Counted from the first letter of the stretch, positions 8,226 through 16,692 are shown. The stretch is 35,419 nucleotides of DNA from Erysipelotrichaceae bacterium UBA2227 (GCA_002348095.1 DDYT01000031.1:1-35419), one strand, 5' to 3'. The notes: generated by a model from the letters alone, not told the origin. Translations and numbers: made by a program.

Positions 8226-9119
8226 TTAAGCGAGTTTTTCTTTTAATGTAGAAATAAACAAGTCCAAATCATCGGTGATGACCGAATGGCCGGCATTTTC
8301 AAACAATACGAGTTCTGCCTTATCTCCAAATCGTTTTTTCATATCATGGGCATACATGACCGGAACGACCAAGTCTTTTTCGCCGTGCAATATTACGATA
8401 TCCGCAGTGATCAGATCCATCCGGCCGCTGCCGGCCACAACGCCGTTATGATCGTGCGTCATATTGAATACGACCAATCCGTAGTCTACATCCACGATAT
8501 TGCGCTGTTTAAGCATGGCTTCCAGATAATGATCATACTCCTCTTCGCTGGGTTGATTCATGTTGTATATGACGGCATTCCAGATAGCTTTAAGCATCGC
8601 TTTATCACGATTGGCATATGCAGCTACAATAGGCAATACTTGAACAGGATCAACAGCGATTTCTTCTTTGGTTTTCAATAACTCTGTCAAAACGGGCTGA
8701 TAACTGGCATCTTTCTTAAACATCGGATATCCGGTCAGTCCGACGGAGTCCAATAAGACTACTTTCTTAACTTTTTCTTTTAACTCCGCTGCCATTTCCA
8801 ATACGACACCACCGCCGGTCGACCAACCGACCAGAATACAAGAATCTACATGTAATCCTTCAAGCAGATCGATCAGATCCGATCCGAATTCCAGAAGTGA
8901 GTTTAGTTCTTTCTGATAACTGCTGTCCCCGAAACCGCGCATATCCGGAGCAATGATTTGATAATCATTTTCCAGTTTTTCCATCGTGGTCTGCCAGTGG
9001 ACGGATGAACTCATGTTCCCATGAACTAAAACAAGAAACGGTCCTTTTTCTCCGGCTTTACGATAGGCGATCGTTTCGCCGTTGGCACAGGTATGAAAAT
9101 GTACGGGATATTGCTTCAT
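8226..9119 (-). CDS. alpha/beta hydrolase
   Basis: This 297-residue alpha/beta-hydrolase-fold protein has a complete set of motifs. The oxyanion region is LVHGNMSSS (31-39), followed by DMRGFGDS, the nucleophile elbow GWSTGG with Ser100, the acid Asp in LHGEKDLVVP, and the base His in ENAGHSVI. No signal peptide is present, so it acts in the cytoplasm. Its ATG overlaps the reductase stop by four bases (ATGA), and the FabH-like gene starts 14 bp after its stop. Such enzymes hydrolyse thioesters, lactones, C-C bonds of beta-diketones or esters, and the sequence alone does not decide. The placement between a beta-hydroxyacyl reductase and a condensing-enzyme homologue suggests a keto- or hydroxyacyl substrate. 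Confidence 0.88.
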   Translation of the reverse strand: MKQYPVHFHTCANGETIAYRKAGEKGPFLVLVHGNMSSSVHWQTTMEKLENDYQIIAPDMRGFGDSSYQKELNSLLEFGSDLIDLLEGLHVDSCILVGWSTGGGVVLEMAAELKEKVKKVVLLDSVGLTGYPMFKKDASYQPVLTELLKTKEEIAVDPVQVLPIVAAYANRDKAMLKAIWNAVIYNMNQPSEEEYDHYLEAMLKQRNIVDVDYGLVVFNMTHDHNGVVAGSGRMDLITADIVILHGEKDLVVPVMYAHDMKKRFGDKAELVLFENAGHSVITDDLDLFISTLKEKLA

Positions 9120-9835
9120 AGACGCATACCTCCGTCAACACTCAGCACCTGGCCGGTGATATAGGATGATTCTTCACTGGCTAAGAAAAGGGCAACATTG
9201 GCAATTTCATGCGGCTGACCCAAGCGTCCCAGCATGGTTTGCTTAGCAAATCCATCGAGCAGCTCTTGCGGTACGGTTTTTAAGATATCGGTCATCGTGT
9301 ATCCCGGCGCAATCGCATTGACGCGGACATTGCCGCCTTTCATAGCAAACTCCTTTGCCCAGGTTTTGGTCAGTCCGATCAGTCCGGATTTTGTGGCCGC
9401 ATAATTAGCCTGTCCGATATTTCCAAAAACACCGACAACGGAGGATATATTGATGATCGATCCGCCCCCGTTGGTTTGCATTAGCGGGCCGATATGACGT
9501 GTCAGATTGAAAACGCCTTTCAGATTGACATCAATGACCAAATCCCATTGTTCATCGGTCATTTTTCTTGTCAGTGCATCTCGGGTGATTCCGGCGTTGT
9601 TGATCAGTATATCGATTTTCCCATACTTCTCAACGACATAGTCGAAAAACTTTTTACAACCTTCCCCGTCGGTAACATTCAGGGCATACCCTTCTACATT
9701 TTCTGCTTCATAACTCAGGGCGCCCATATCAACAGCAATGACCTTTGCTCCTTCTTTAGCGAAGAGCTCCGCCATGGCTTGTCCTAATCCACGTGCACCA
9801 CCGGTGACGACTGCTACTTTACCTTCAAGTCTCAT
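9116..9835 (-). CDS. short-chain dehydrogenase, FabG/PhaB-type 3-oxoacyl reductase
   Basis: This 239-residue classical SDR interconverts a 3-oxoacyl thioester and the (R)-3-hydroxyacyl thioester. The cofactor motif TGGARGLG is at 11-18, NNAG at 79-82, and the catalytic residues are Ser132, Tyr145 and Lys149 in ISSVVGVFGNIGQANYAATK. The PGYTMTDIL segment and the C-terminal SVDGGMRL are FabG-like. It lies directly behind the thiolase gene, as in acetoacetyl-CoA/3-hydroxybutyryl-CoA gene sets, so a CoA-thioester substrate is more likely than ACP (inference). GAGGA before the ATG supports the start; the ATGA overlap ties it to the downstream hydrolase. Confidence 0.93.
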   Translation of the reverse strand: MRLEGKVAVVTGGARGLGQAMAELFAKEGAKVIAVDMGALSYEAENVEGYALNVTDGEGCKKFFDYVVEKYGKIDILINNAGITRDALTRKMTDEQWDLVIDVNLKGVFNLTRHIGPLMQTNGGGSIINISSVVGVFGNIGQANYAATKSGLIGLTKTWAKEFAMKGGNVRVNAIAPGYTMTDILKTVPQELLDGFAKQTMLGRLGQPHEIANVALFLASEESSYITGQVLSVDGGMRL

Positions 9836-9865
9836 TGTGTTTCCTCGTCTTTCTTTGGATATTGA

Positions 9866-11071
9866 TTATATGTTCTTTAAAATGATAGCCGTACCCATGC
9901 CGCCGCCGATACACAGCGACGCCAAACCGTAGGTCACATTCCGTTTCTTCATTTCATAGACCAGCGTTGTCATGATGCGGTTACCGGATGCTCCGACCGG
10001 ATGGCCCAGTGCAATTGCACCGCCGTTTACATTACACTTAGAAATGATTTCGTCAGCACTGACACCATGTTCTTCGCTGATTTCTTTAATTACTCCAAGC
10101 GACTGTGCCGCAAACGCTTCATTAAGTTCGAACAGTTCCATATCACTCAGTTTCAATCCGGCGTGCAGAAGGGCCATGCGGATTGCCGGTGTCGGGCCTA
10201 ATCCCATGATGGTCGGATCAACTCCGCCTTGACCGAATCCGACGATTTCTGCCATCGGTTTTAATCCAAATTCATTCACTGCTTTTTCGGATGCGATCAG
10301 CATGACGCTGGCACCATCGTTGATTCCTGAGGCGTTTCCGGCAGTGACTGATCCGTCCTTCTTAAATGCGGGACGCAACCCTGCCAACTTTTCTAAGGTC
10401 GTTTTACGGTTGGGATATTCATCGGTATCAAATACAACGACTTCCTTACCGACTTTCACTTCGATGGGTACGATTTCATCTTTAAACTTTCCGGCATCGA
10501 TCGCGGCGATCGCTTTCAGTTGAGAAGAAATGGCAAACTCATCTTGCTGCTGACGGGTAAATCCGTATTTCGATACGATATTTTCTGCAGTAACTCCCAT
10601 ATGAGAACCGTCAAAAGCATCCCACAGCGCATCGACGAGCATATGATCTTCCATATTCAATGCACCCATTTTTACACCTGAACGCACATTGTAATTGAGC
10701 AGATACGGTGACTGACTCATCGATTCGGTACCCCCGGCAAGGATCATGTCCGCCAGATTGGCTTTGATGCTGTTTGCGGCAAGCATGACGGCCTTCATCC
10801 CGCTTCCGCAAGCAATGTTGATGCTGTATGCCGGAACTGTTACCGGGACACCGCCCTTGATTGCTGCCTGGCGTCCGACGCCTTGTTTTTGCCCTGCAGG
10901 TAAAATGTTACCGATGATGACTTCATTCAGCTTCGAAGGATCGATCTTGGTTTCTTCGAGGACGGCCCTGATACAGGCGGCTGCCATTTCCGGTGCAGTA
11001 ACGTTTTTTAAAGCTCCCAAATGACTTCCGATGGCGGTACGCTTAGCGCTGACTAAATAGACTTTGCTCAT
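9866..11071 (-). CDS. acetyl-CoA C-acetyltransferase (thiolase)
   Basis: This 401-residue biosynthetic/degradative thiolase reversibly joins two acetyl-CoA to acetoacetyl-CoA or cleaves a 3-ketoacyl-CoA. The acyl-accepting cysteine is Cys88 in INIACGSGM. The general bases are His357 in ALGHPVGASG and Cys387 in SLCIGGGMG, with the normal spacing of 30 between them. The frame is open for 27 codons upstream, but AAGGAG seven bases before the ATG at 11071 and the alignment of MSKVYLVSAKRTAIG with thiolase N-termini fix the start. It is the first gene of the long minus-strand operon and is preceded by a near-consensus promoter. A 30-bp gap separates it from the reductase. Confidence 0.96.
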   Translation of the reverse strand: MSKVYLVSAKRTAIGSHLGALKNVTAPEMAAACIRAVLEETKIDPSKLNEVIIGNILPAGQKQGVGRQAAIKGGVPVTVPAYSINIACGSGMKAVMLAANSIKANLADMILAGGTESMSQSPYLLNYNVRSGVKMGALNMEDHMLVDALWDAFDGSHMGVTAENIVSKYGFTRQQQDEFAISSQLKAIAAIDAGKFKDEIVPIEVKVGKEVVVFDTDEYPNRKTTLEKLAGLRPAFKKDGSVTAGNASGINDGASVMLIASEKAVNEFGLKPMAEIVGFGQGGVDPTIMGLGPTPAIRMALLHAGLKLSDMELFELNEAFAAQSLGVIKEISEEHGVSADEIISKCNVNGGAIALGHPVGASGNRIMTTLVYEMKKRNVTYGLASLCIGGGMGTAIILKNI

Positions 11072-11136
11072 TTCAGTTCTCCTTTTTCTATAGATTGGTT
11101 GTAATAAATATGAAACGTGATTCACCTTACATATTA

Positions 11137-11165
11137 ACAATAATGCAATCAATTATTATTGTCAA
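11137..11165 (-). promoter_or_regulatory. promoter of the thiolase-led operon
   Basis: On the minus strand TTGACA (11165-11160) is separated by 17 bp from TATTGT (11142-11137). This is a perfect -35 and a fair -10 at ideal spacing, about 60 bp before the thiolase start. It would drive the whole run of genes down to the TetR gene at the left edge, as no terminator-like sequence is seen within it. Confidence 0.75.
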
Positions 11166-11205
11166 CAGAAATATTGTAACCGTTTACACTTTCATCAAAA
11201 AGTGC

Positions 11206-11234
11206 TTGACGAACCCTTCATCAACCCTTAAACT
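11206..11234 (+). promoter_or_regulatory. promoter of ackA
   Basis: TTGACG (11206-11211) and TAAACT (11229-11234) are spaced by 17 bp on the plus strand. Transcription would begin within the inverted repeat that follows, leaving a leader of roughly 80 nt before the acetate kinase start. Confidence 0.7.
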
Positions 11235-11258
11235 AAACATGAAGGTTCATTCATGTTT
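11235..11258. promoter_or_regulatory. inverted repeat at the ackA transcription start, candidate operator
   Basis: AAACATGAA and TTCATGTTT form a perfect 9-bp inverted repeat around the six-base spacer GGTTCA, immediately after the predicted -10. This is where a dimeric repressor would block initiation, or the transcript would start with a small hairpin. The protein that binds is unknown; the TetR regulator of the neighbouring operon is one candidate. Confidence 0.55.
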
Positions 11259-11319
11259 TTACGAAATGAATACCTTACTTCTATTGTATACTGTAAGTAT
11301 AAAGGAAAGGCGGAATCCT

Positions 11320-12510
11320 ATGTCAGTGATTATGTCCCTAAATTCCGGCAGCTCTTCGTGCAAATTTCAACTCTACACGATGCCGGCTGAAACAGTTATT
11401 TGCTCAGGTATCTTCGAGCGAATCGGTTTACCTGAAGGTAGTTACTCCATGGAGTTTAACGGAAGCAAAATCTCACAAACACTTCCACTCCCTAATCATC
11501 AGAGTGCAATCGAGATTCTCTTAAAACTTTTGGTCGAACATGGTGTCGTGTCATCATTGGATGATCTTGCCGGCATCGGCCATCGGGTCGTTCATGGCGG
11601 TGAAAAGTATAAAAATTCAGTCGTTTTTGATGAGGAAGTTGCTCATGATATCGAAATGCTCTGCGACTTAGCTCCGTTGCATAACCCGGCAAACCTTCTT
11701 GGATATCGCGTTTTAAAAGAGCTTTTACCGCACACCTTGCAAGTTGCAGTATTTGATACAGCTTTCCATCAGTCGATGGATAAGGTCAGTTTTATGTATC
11801 CGATTCCACTGGAATATTATGATCAGTATAAAATCCGTAAATATGGTTTCCATGGCACATCTCATCTCTATGTTACCCAGCGGGCACGACAGATCCTTGG
11901 TGAAGAGAAGAGCCGTCGGCTCATCTGCTGTCACTTAGGCAATGGCGGATCTTTGTCCGCAGTTCTTGATGGTCAGTGTGTCAATACATCGATGGGATTT
12001 ACACCATTGGCAGGGATTATGATGGGTACCCGTTCCGGAGATATTGATCCTTCGATCATGGCTTATCTGGCACAAAAAGAAAATTTGAGTGTCGCTCAAA
12101 TCACCGATATCTGTAACAAAAAGTCCGGGATTCTGGGAATCTCCAAAGTATCTTCGGATATGCGTGATATCGAAGAGGCCATCGCTCAAGGCGATGAAAA
12201 TGCGGATCTGGCGCGCAAGATGTATGTCCAGCGTGTCGCCATGACGATCGGATCGTATATCGCACAACTGGGCGGTTGTGATGCCATATTGTTTACCGCC
12301 GGCATTGGGGAGAACTCCGTTCCGATTCGTCAGCTGGTCATTGAATATATTTCTGAGGCTTTCTCAATCAAACTTGATGTTGAGGAAAATAAAAAACGAA
12401 GACAAGAAACGATCATATCAACCCCTGAATCTAAAATAACGGTCATGGTCATCCCGACCAATGAAGAACTGGTGATTGCTCGCGATACTTATACACTATA
12501 TCAGAACTAG
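11320..12510 (+). CDS. ackA: acetate kinase
   Basis: This 396-residue kinase makes ATP and acetate from acetyl phosphate and ADP, the last step of acetate fermentation, in the cytoplasm. Family residues are in place: Asn8 in LNSGSSSCKF, Arg89 in GHRVVHGGEKY, Asp146 and His150 in FDTAFH, His178 in KYGFHGTSH, GTRSGDIDPS, and the nucleotide-binding FTAGIGENS. The open frame runs on upstream for 75 codons, but only the ATG at 11320 has a ribosome site (GGCGG) and gives the family length and N-terminus. No phosphotransacetylase gene is beside it. It is transcribed alone from its own promoter and ends at a bidirectional terminator shared with the PTS genes. Confidence 0.97.
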   Translation: MSVIMSLNSGSSSCKFQLYTMPAETVICSGIFERIGLPEGSYSMEFNGSKISQTLPLPNHQSAIEILLKLLVEHGVVSSLDDLAGIGHRVVHGGEKYKNSVVFDEEVAHDIEMLCDLAPLHNPANLLGYRVLKELLPHTLQVAVFDTAFHQSMDKVSFMYPIPLEYYDQYKIRKYGFHGTSHLYVTQRARQILGEEKSRRLICCHLGNGGSLSAVLDGQCVNTSMGFTPLAGIMMGTRSGDIDPSIMAYLAQKENLSVAQITDICNKKSGILGISKVSSDMRDIEEAIAQGDENADLARKMYVQRVAMTIGSYIAQLGGCDAILFTAGIGENSVPIRQLVIEYISEAFSIKLDVEENKKRRQETIISTPESKITVMVIPTNEELVIARDTYTLYQN

Positions 12511-12573
12511 TTATCCCGGCCAGCGTATCCTCCTTAAGACACCTCCGGGTTATTAGATGCCTGAATAAGGCAC

Positions 12574-12613
12574 AAAAAAATGAGCAATTGCACCTTGCTC
12601 ATTTTTATTTTTA
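12574..12613. terminator. bidirectional terminator between ackA and mtlF
   Basis: TGAGCAA and TTGCTCA pair around a seven-base loop. An A-run precedes and a T-run (ATTTTTATTTTT) follows, so the hairpin can terminate ackA on the plus strand and the mtl genes on the minus strand. Confidence 0.85.
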
Positions 12614-13063
12614 TTGAGTCAGTGTCTGATAAACCAAATCGATATCTCCGGCTTCCACAAGTTTCTCCACTGTCTCCAACTCAGCAAACACCGTAGCCAA
12701 GTTAGATAAAATCGCCATGTGCTCACCGTCTTTTCCAGCCAGTCCGACAATGACTTTTGCGGTGTTCCCATGCCAATCGATACCGTCGGGGACGATCAGC
12801 ACCGCCATTCCGGAAGCAATGATTTCATCTTTTACATCATGTACGCCATGAGGAATGGCTAACAGATTGCCTAAGTAAACGGACAGATCTTCATCTCGCC
12901 GATGCATTCCGGAAATATACCCTTCTTTGACATACCCGCTGTCAACTAACATCACACCGACTTTGTCAATGGCTTCTTTCACTGTCATGGTTTGCTTTTC
13001 AATGATAATGTTCTCTTTCATCAAAATCGGATTTGCTTTTTTACTTTTAAATGAAAATTTCAT
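12611..13063 (-). CDS. mtlF: mannitol-type PTS EIIA component
   Basis: This 150-residue cytoplasmic phosphocarrier passes phosphate from HPr to the EIIB domain of MtlA. The phosphorylated histidine is His72 in GNLLAIPHGVHD, and the second conserved histidine is in the same motif. An unusual lysine-rich N-terminal stretch of about 14 residues (MKFSFKSKKANPIL) precedes the usual start MKEN. The AGGAGG site six bases before the first ATG supports that longer start; a shorter product from residue 15 remains possible. It follows mtlR by 12 bp and is the last gene before a bidirectional terminator, so it closes the unit. Confidence 0.93.
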   Translation of the reverse strand: MKFSFKSKKANPILMKENIIIEKQTMTVKEAIDKVGVMLVDSGYVKEGYISGMHRRDEDLSVYLGNLLAIPHGVHDVKDEIIASGMAVLIVPDGIDWHGNTAKVIVGLAGKDGEHMAILSNLATVFAELETVEKLVEAGDIDLVYQTLTQ

Positions 13064-13075
13064 AATTGTCCTCCT

Positions 13076-15205
13076 CTATGGCATCCGGCGCAACATTTCA
13101 TTGCGATACCAGCGTGTACATGTATTTTCTATTTCCTTGACTATTTTATCATGATTTCCGTCAATGATCGCCATAGAAAGACGATTATCTTCAATACAGC
13201 TCTGACTGATCTGACTCAGTATCTCTCCGTGAATTTTTTGTGACGGAGAACCAATCAACATCAATAAAATTCCAGCAGCGTTTTTTGCCTGTGGGTCTTT
13301 AAATCCGCTTCCATCACTCAATAATATTTTGACGACCGGCTCTTTTGTTGCTGTCGTTTTGGCATGGAAGAGGATGATTCGCTCATTTTCCAGGATGACC
13401 GAGCCCATTGACTCTCTTCTCAACAAGTCACTGTGAATCTGCCGGATGACAGATGCATCGTCAGATACGCTATGAGCACTGAATCCAATCATCTGATCCA
13501 TTGAGCTGTCGGAAGGAATCTCAATTACTTCCAGTTGTTTTATAAGTTTCTTAATCATATCATTGATTTGTTCAATTTCACTGATTTTATCTGACAATGA
13601 TTCGTCTTTTTGCAATGAATCACTTTTCCTCGATTTTGTCTGTGCGATAGCAGCACGGATTTTTTCAATATCCTGTTGGGCAAGCAAAGGATGCACATAT
13701 ACACTCGGTAATGTCGATTGTTTTAAAATCAGTGTTGTAACTAACAAGTCTACGTCATTTTCAATACCTTCTTTGACATCTTCCATGGCTAATGGTCTTA
13801 CCTCGTGAATCTCGGGAAACAGCGTTCGTATCCTTGAGGAAAGCAAACTGGAGATTCCGATACCCGAAGCACATACGACGCCGATACGTATTGTTCGGCT
13901 GCCTTGCATACGCTGATTCAACCGTTCCATGGCCGCCCCAAAGTGCATGGCGATATAGCCGATCTCATCTTCAGGGACTTTCTGTTGCAACTGTTCTTCG
14001 ATGACAATACATGCTGACTTTGCGTTTTCGAATATGTCCGCATACTGCTCTTTTATTTGATCAAGCAACGGATTGCGGATTTCAAGATGATAATGCATGC
14101 GGGTAAGTGCCGGACGAAGATGGGTAATCATGCCTGCTTCAAGTACACTGTCATCGATCAGCGAAACCCCTGTGATTTGCTGATAACGGTGGACAATCAT
14201 TTCTACCATCCGTTTGATATCATAATCCTTAACCAAAACCTGTAAGTCTTCATCGACCGACGAATCCAAGTAACGCAGTTTGGCTCCTTTCAAATGCATC
14301 AGGATATAGGCAATTTCCGCATCCGGGAACTCAATATCGAACTCATCTTCCATGTATTCAGCCAAGATCTTGGCTTTATCATAATCATCATCACTTTTAA
14401 GTTCCTCAAACAAATGGGAGTCGATATCGATATTTTCATGATTGATCATTCGTTCGATCGCTATAGTCAGATGAATGACCAGCCCAATAAATGAACTTTC
14501 AGCCATACGCTGCAAGTAGCCTTCTTTATTTTCTTTCAGAACTTCAATAACCCTGATCAGGATTTTGCGATTCAGCAGACTCATGATTCCATTGGGTTCA
14601 TTGGCAGAAAAGTAATCTTCAAAGTCAAATTTGTCGCGATGCATGTAAATCAGATCCATCATTTTGTTTTCTTCCAATTGCATATGAACGAAATCGGTCA
14701 TGGCTTTACGGACATCATCCTCATTACCTTCCAGATAAACGCCTAAGCCCGGTCGACGGGTCAGTTTCAAACGATATCGGTCAAACCACTCATCCAGCAA
14801 GTCCATATCGTTGGATATCGTTGCTTCCGAAACATCAAACAATTGTGCAAAGGTTACCAGTTTCACGATGCTTTTATTTTTCAGCAGTTCAGCCGTAAGC
14901 ATCATCCGGCGTTGTTCTTTGTCATAGAATCCCAACGTAGACTGATGATCCATCAGTGTCTTAAGCAAGCGGCTTTTATCTGCCGCCTCGCCTAACAGGC
15001 GAATCCCGACACCGGCTTTGGTTTCCAATTGCATGCCGAAAGGCTGCAATATCCGATTGCATCCTTGAATTTCTCTGAAAAGAGTTCTTTTACTTGTGCC
15101 TAACTTTTCTGCCAAGGATGCTACCGGTACATAATCCTCATGTTCAACCAGTAAGATAAGCAGTTTGATCAGACGTGGAGAGAATACGTTCAAGTTCAGC
15201 GTCAT
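13076..15205 (-). CDS. mtlR: MtlR-type PRD transcriptional activator
   Basis: This 709-residue multidomain regulator activates mannitol genes in response to PTS phosphorylation. In order it has an HTH_11 type N-terminal domain (about 1-60; ASLAEKLGTSKRTLFREIQG), a second Mga-like HTH (about 100-150), two PRD domains (about 190-410), an EIIB-like domain with Cys in VVCASGIGISSLL (about residue 425), and a C-terminal EIIA-like domain with His614 in RIILFHAKTT. This is the complete MtlR architecture, with the regulatory Cys and His present. The ATG at 15205 is preceded by GAGGTGG. It lies between mtlA and mtlF but has its own extended -10 promoter, since a terminator separates it from mtlA. Confidence 0.93.
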   Translation of the reverse strand: MTLNLNVFSPRLIKLLILLVEHEDYVPVASLAEKLGTSKRTLFREIQGCNRILQPFGMQLETKAGVGIRLLGEAADKSRLLKTLMDHQSTLGFYDKEQRRMMLTAELLKNKSIVKLVTFAQLFDVSEATISNDMDLLDEWFDRYRLKLTRRPGLGVYLEGNEDDVRKAMTDFVHMQLEENKMMDLIYMHRDKFDFEDYFSANEPNGIMSLLNRKILIRVIEVLKENKEGYLQRMAESSFIGLVIHLTIAIERMINHENIDIDSHLFEELKSDDDYDKAKILAEYMEDEFDIEFPDAEIAYILMHLKGAKLRYLDSSVDEDLQVLVKDYDIKRMVEMIVHRYQQITGVSLIDDSVLEAGMITHLRPALTRMHYHLEIRNPLLDQIKEQYADIFENAKSACIVIEEQLQQKVPEDEIGYIAMHFGAAMERLNQRMQGSRTIRIGVVCASGIGISSLLSSRIRTLFPEIHEVRPLAMEDVKEGIENDVDLLVTTLILKQSTLPSVYVHPLLAQQDIEKIRAAIAQTKSRKSDSLQKDESLSDKISEIEQINDMIKKLIKQLEVIEIPSDSSMDQMIGFSAHSVSDDASVIRQIHSDLLRRESMGSVILENERIILFHAKTTATKEPVVKILLSDGSGFKDPQAKNAAGILLMLIGSPSQKIHGEILSQISQSCIEDNRLSMAIIDGNHDKIVKEIENTCTRWYRNEMLRRMP

Positions 15206-15222
15206 GATTCCACCTCTTCTAT

Positions 15223-15263
15223 ATTATAGCAAGTCCGAGCGATTATTCACGAGTTCGAACTTG
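15223..15263 (-). promoter_or_regulatory. mtlR promoter with overlapping dyad
   Basis: On the minus strand an extended -10, TGC then TATAAT (15228-15223), lies just upstream of mtlR with no good -35. That is consistent with an activator- or repressor-dependent promoter. Upstream of the -10 are CAAGTCCGAGC (15230-15240) and, 12 bases further, GTTCGAACTTG (15253-15263), an inverted repeat with two mismatches. Predicted initiation is only about 10 nt before the ATG. Confidence 0.5.
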
Positions 15264-15287
15264 AATCTTGCCATATGACTTGTTGCC

Positions 15288-15319
15288 AAAAATAAAAAAG
15301 AGAGGTTTTACCCTCTCTA
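15288..15319 (-). terminator. terminator after mtlA
   Basis: In the minus-strand transcript AGAGAGG-type arms flank a short loop and are followed by TTTTTTATTTTT. The hairpin lies immediately behind the mtlA stop, so mtlA is probably partly or wholly separated from mtlR and mtlF. Confidence 0.85.
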
Positions 15320-15325
15320 ACATGA

Positions 15326-16669
15326 TTATTTAACTAACTTGGCTACGATTTGATCGTACTCAGGAGCACCGACGAAGTTGGTAATCGTAACGACTTCAGC
15401 TTGCGGAGCTGCAGCTTTTGCACGGGCAGCCAGCGTCTCATGCGTAACAACGATTTGGCAATCCGCCGGAATATCTTCGATAGCTTTATGAACGACTTCG
15501 ATATCCAATCCGGCAGCCTGAACTTTTTTGCGCAGTGTGGTTGCACCCATAGCAGAAGAACCCATACCGGCATCACAAGCGAAGACGATTTTCTTGACAG
15601 CGACTTGTTTTAAGTTGCCTTTCAAATCTTTGACTTGAGCCTTTGCAGCTTCCAGATCAGTGTCTTTATCTGTAAACTTCAAGATAACAGCAGCCACCAG
15701 GAAGGAAACAGCCGCAGCGACAGCAATACCGATCAAGACCGGAATCAAACCGCCTCTTGGAGCCATGGCAGCCAAAGCGAAGATTGAACCCGGAGACGGT
15801 GTAGCAACAAGACCTGCACCTAAGACAGAGAATGTCAGGACACCGGCAGCACCCCCGGCGATAACAGCTAAGACCAACAACGGATTCATCAATACATATG
15901 GGAAATAAATTTCATGAATACCACCTAAGAAGTGGATGATCATAGAACCCGGAGCCGATTGTTTAGCCAAACCTTTACCGAAAACGAAGTATGCTACCAA
16001 GATACCCAAACCCGGACCCGGATTGGTTTCGATCAAGAAGAAGATCGATTTACCGGCAGATGCCACTTCATTGACACCCAAAGGACCGAAAATACCATGG
16101 TTAAGTGCATTGTTTAAGAACAGTACTTTTGCAGGTTCAACTAAAATGGATACTAAAGGCAATAATCCTGCGTCAACGACGGTTTTAACTGCAGCAGATA
16201 CGACATCAATTCCACCTTGTACGGTCGGACCGATGACGATGTATGATACCAAAGCAGCACCCAAACCGATAAGACCCAGCGAGAAGTTATTGACCAACAT
16301 TTCAAATCCACCCGGGATTTTCCCTTCGATGGCTTGGTCAAATTTCTTCAGTAACCATGCGGATGCCGGACCAACGATCATAGCACCGATAAACATCGGA
16401 ACAGCTGAACCGACGATGACACCCATCGTAGCTACAGCACCGATGACGGCACCGCGGGCACCATGGACGACGCGACCGCCCGTGTAACCGATCAATACCG
16501 GCAACAGGTAGACGATCATCGGGCCGACTAATGCGGACAGATTTTCATTTGGAGTCCATCCGGTTGGGATGAATAAAGCGGTGATGAAACCCCAAGCAAT
16601 GAATGCACCGATATTGGGCATGACCATGCTGCTGAGGAAGCGGCCAAATACTTGAATTTTTTCTCTCAT
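15326..16669 (-). CDS. mtlA: mannitol-type PTS EIICB permease
   Basis: This 447-residue membrane protein imports and phosphorylates mannitol (or a related hexitol). The N-terminal EIIC domain (about 1-340) has multiple membrane helices, the GARGAVIGAVATMGVIVGS segment and the substrate-site motif GGIHEIYFPYVLMNP. The C-terminal EIIB domain (about 357-447) carries the phosphorylated Cys365 in IVFACDAGMGSSAMG. There is no fused EIIA; mtlF supplies it. AAAGGGG before the ATG fixes the start. It has its own good promoter and ends at a terminator. Specificity for mannitol is inferred from strong MtlA character and the MtlR neighbour. The expected mtlD is not in this cluster. Confidence 0.94.
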   Translation of the reverse strand: MREKIQVFGRFLSSMVMPNIGAFIAWGFITALFIPTGWTPNENLSALVGPMIVYLLPVLIGYTGGRVVHGARGAVIGAVATMGVIVGSAVPMFIGAMIVGPASAWLLKKFDQAIEGKIPGGFEMLVNNFSLGLIGLGAALVSYIVIGPTVQGGIDVVSAAVKTVVDAGLLPLVSILVEPAKVLFLNNALNHGIFGPLGVNEVASAGKSIFFLIETNPGPGLGILVAYFVFGKGLAKQSAPGSMIIHFLGGIHEIYFPYVLMNPLLVLAVIAGGAAGVLTFSVLGAGLVATPSPGSIFALAAMAPRGGLIPVLIGIAVAAAVSFLVAAVILKFTDKDTDLEAAKAQVKDLKGNLKQVAVKKIVFACDAGMGSSAMGATTLRKKVQAAGLDIEVVHKAIEDIPADCQIVVTHETLAARAKAAAPQAEVVTITNFVGAPEYDQIVAKLVK

Positions 16670-16692
16670 AATACAACCCCTTTCAATTGTTT

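Noticed and set aside
11095..11319. An upstream extension of the acetate kinase frame by 75 codons
   Set aside because: It contains no family-like sequence, overlaps the promoter and operator region, and has no ribosome site; the ATG at 11320 fits.
15936..16487. A 183-codon plus-strand open frame
   Set aside because: It is antisense to mtlA, and its composition is just the complement of a hydrophobic membrane gene.
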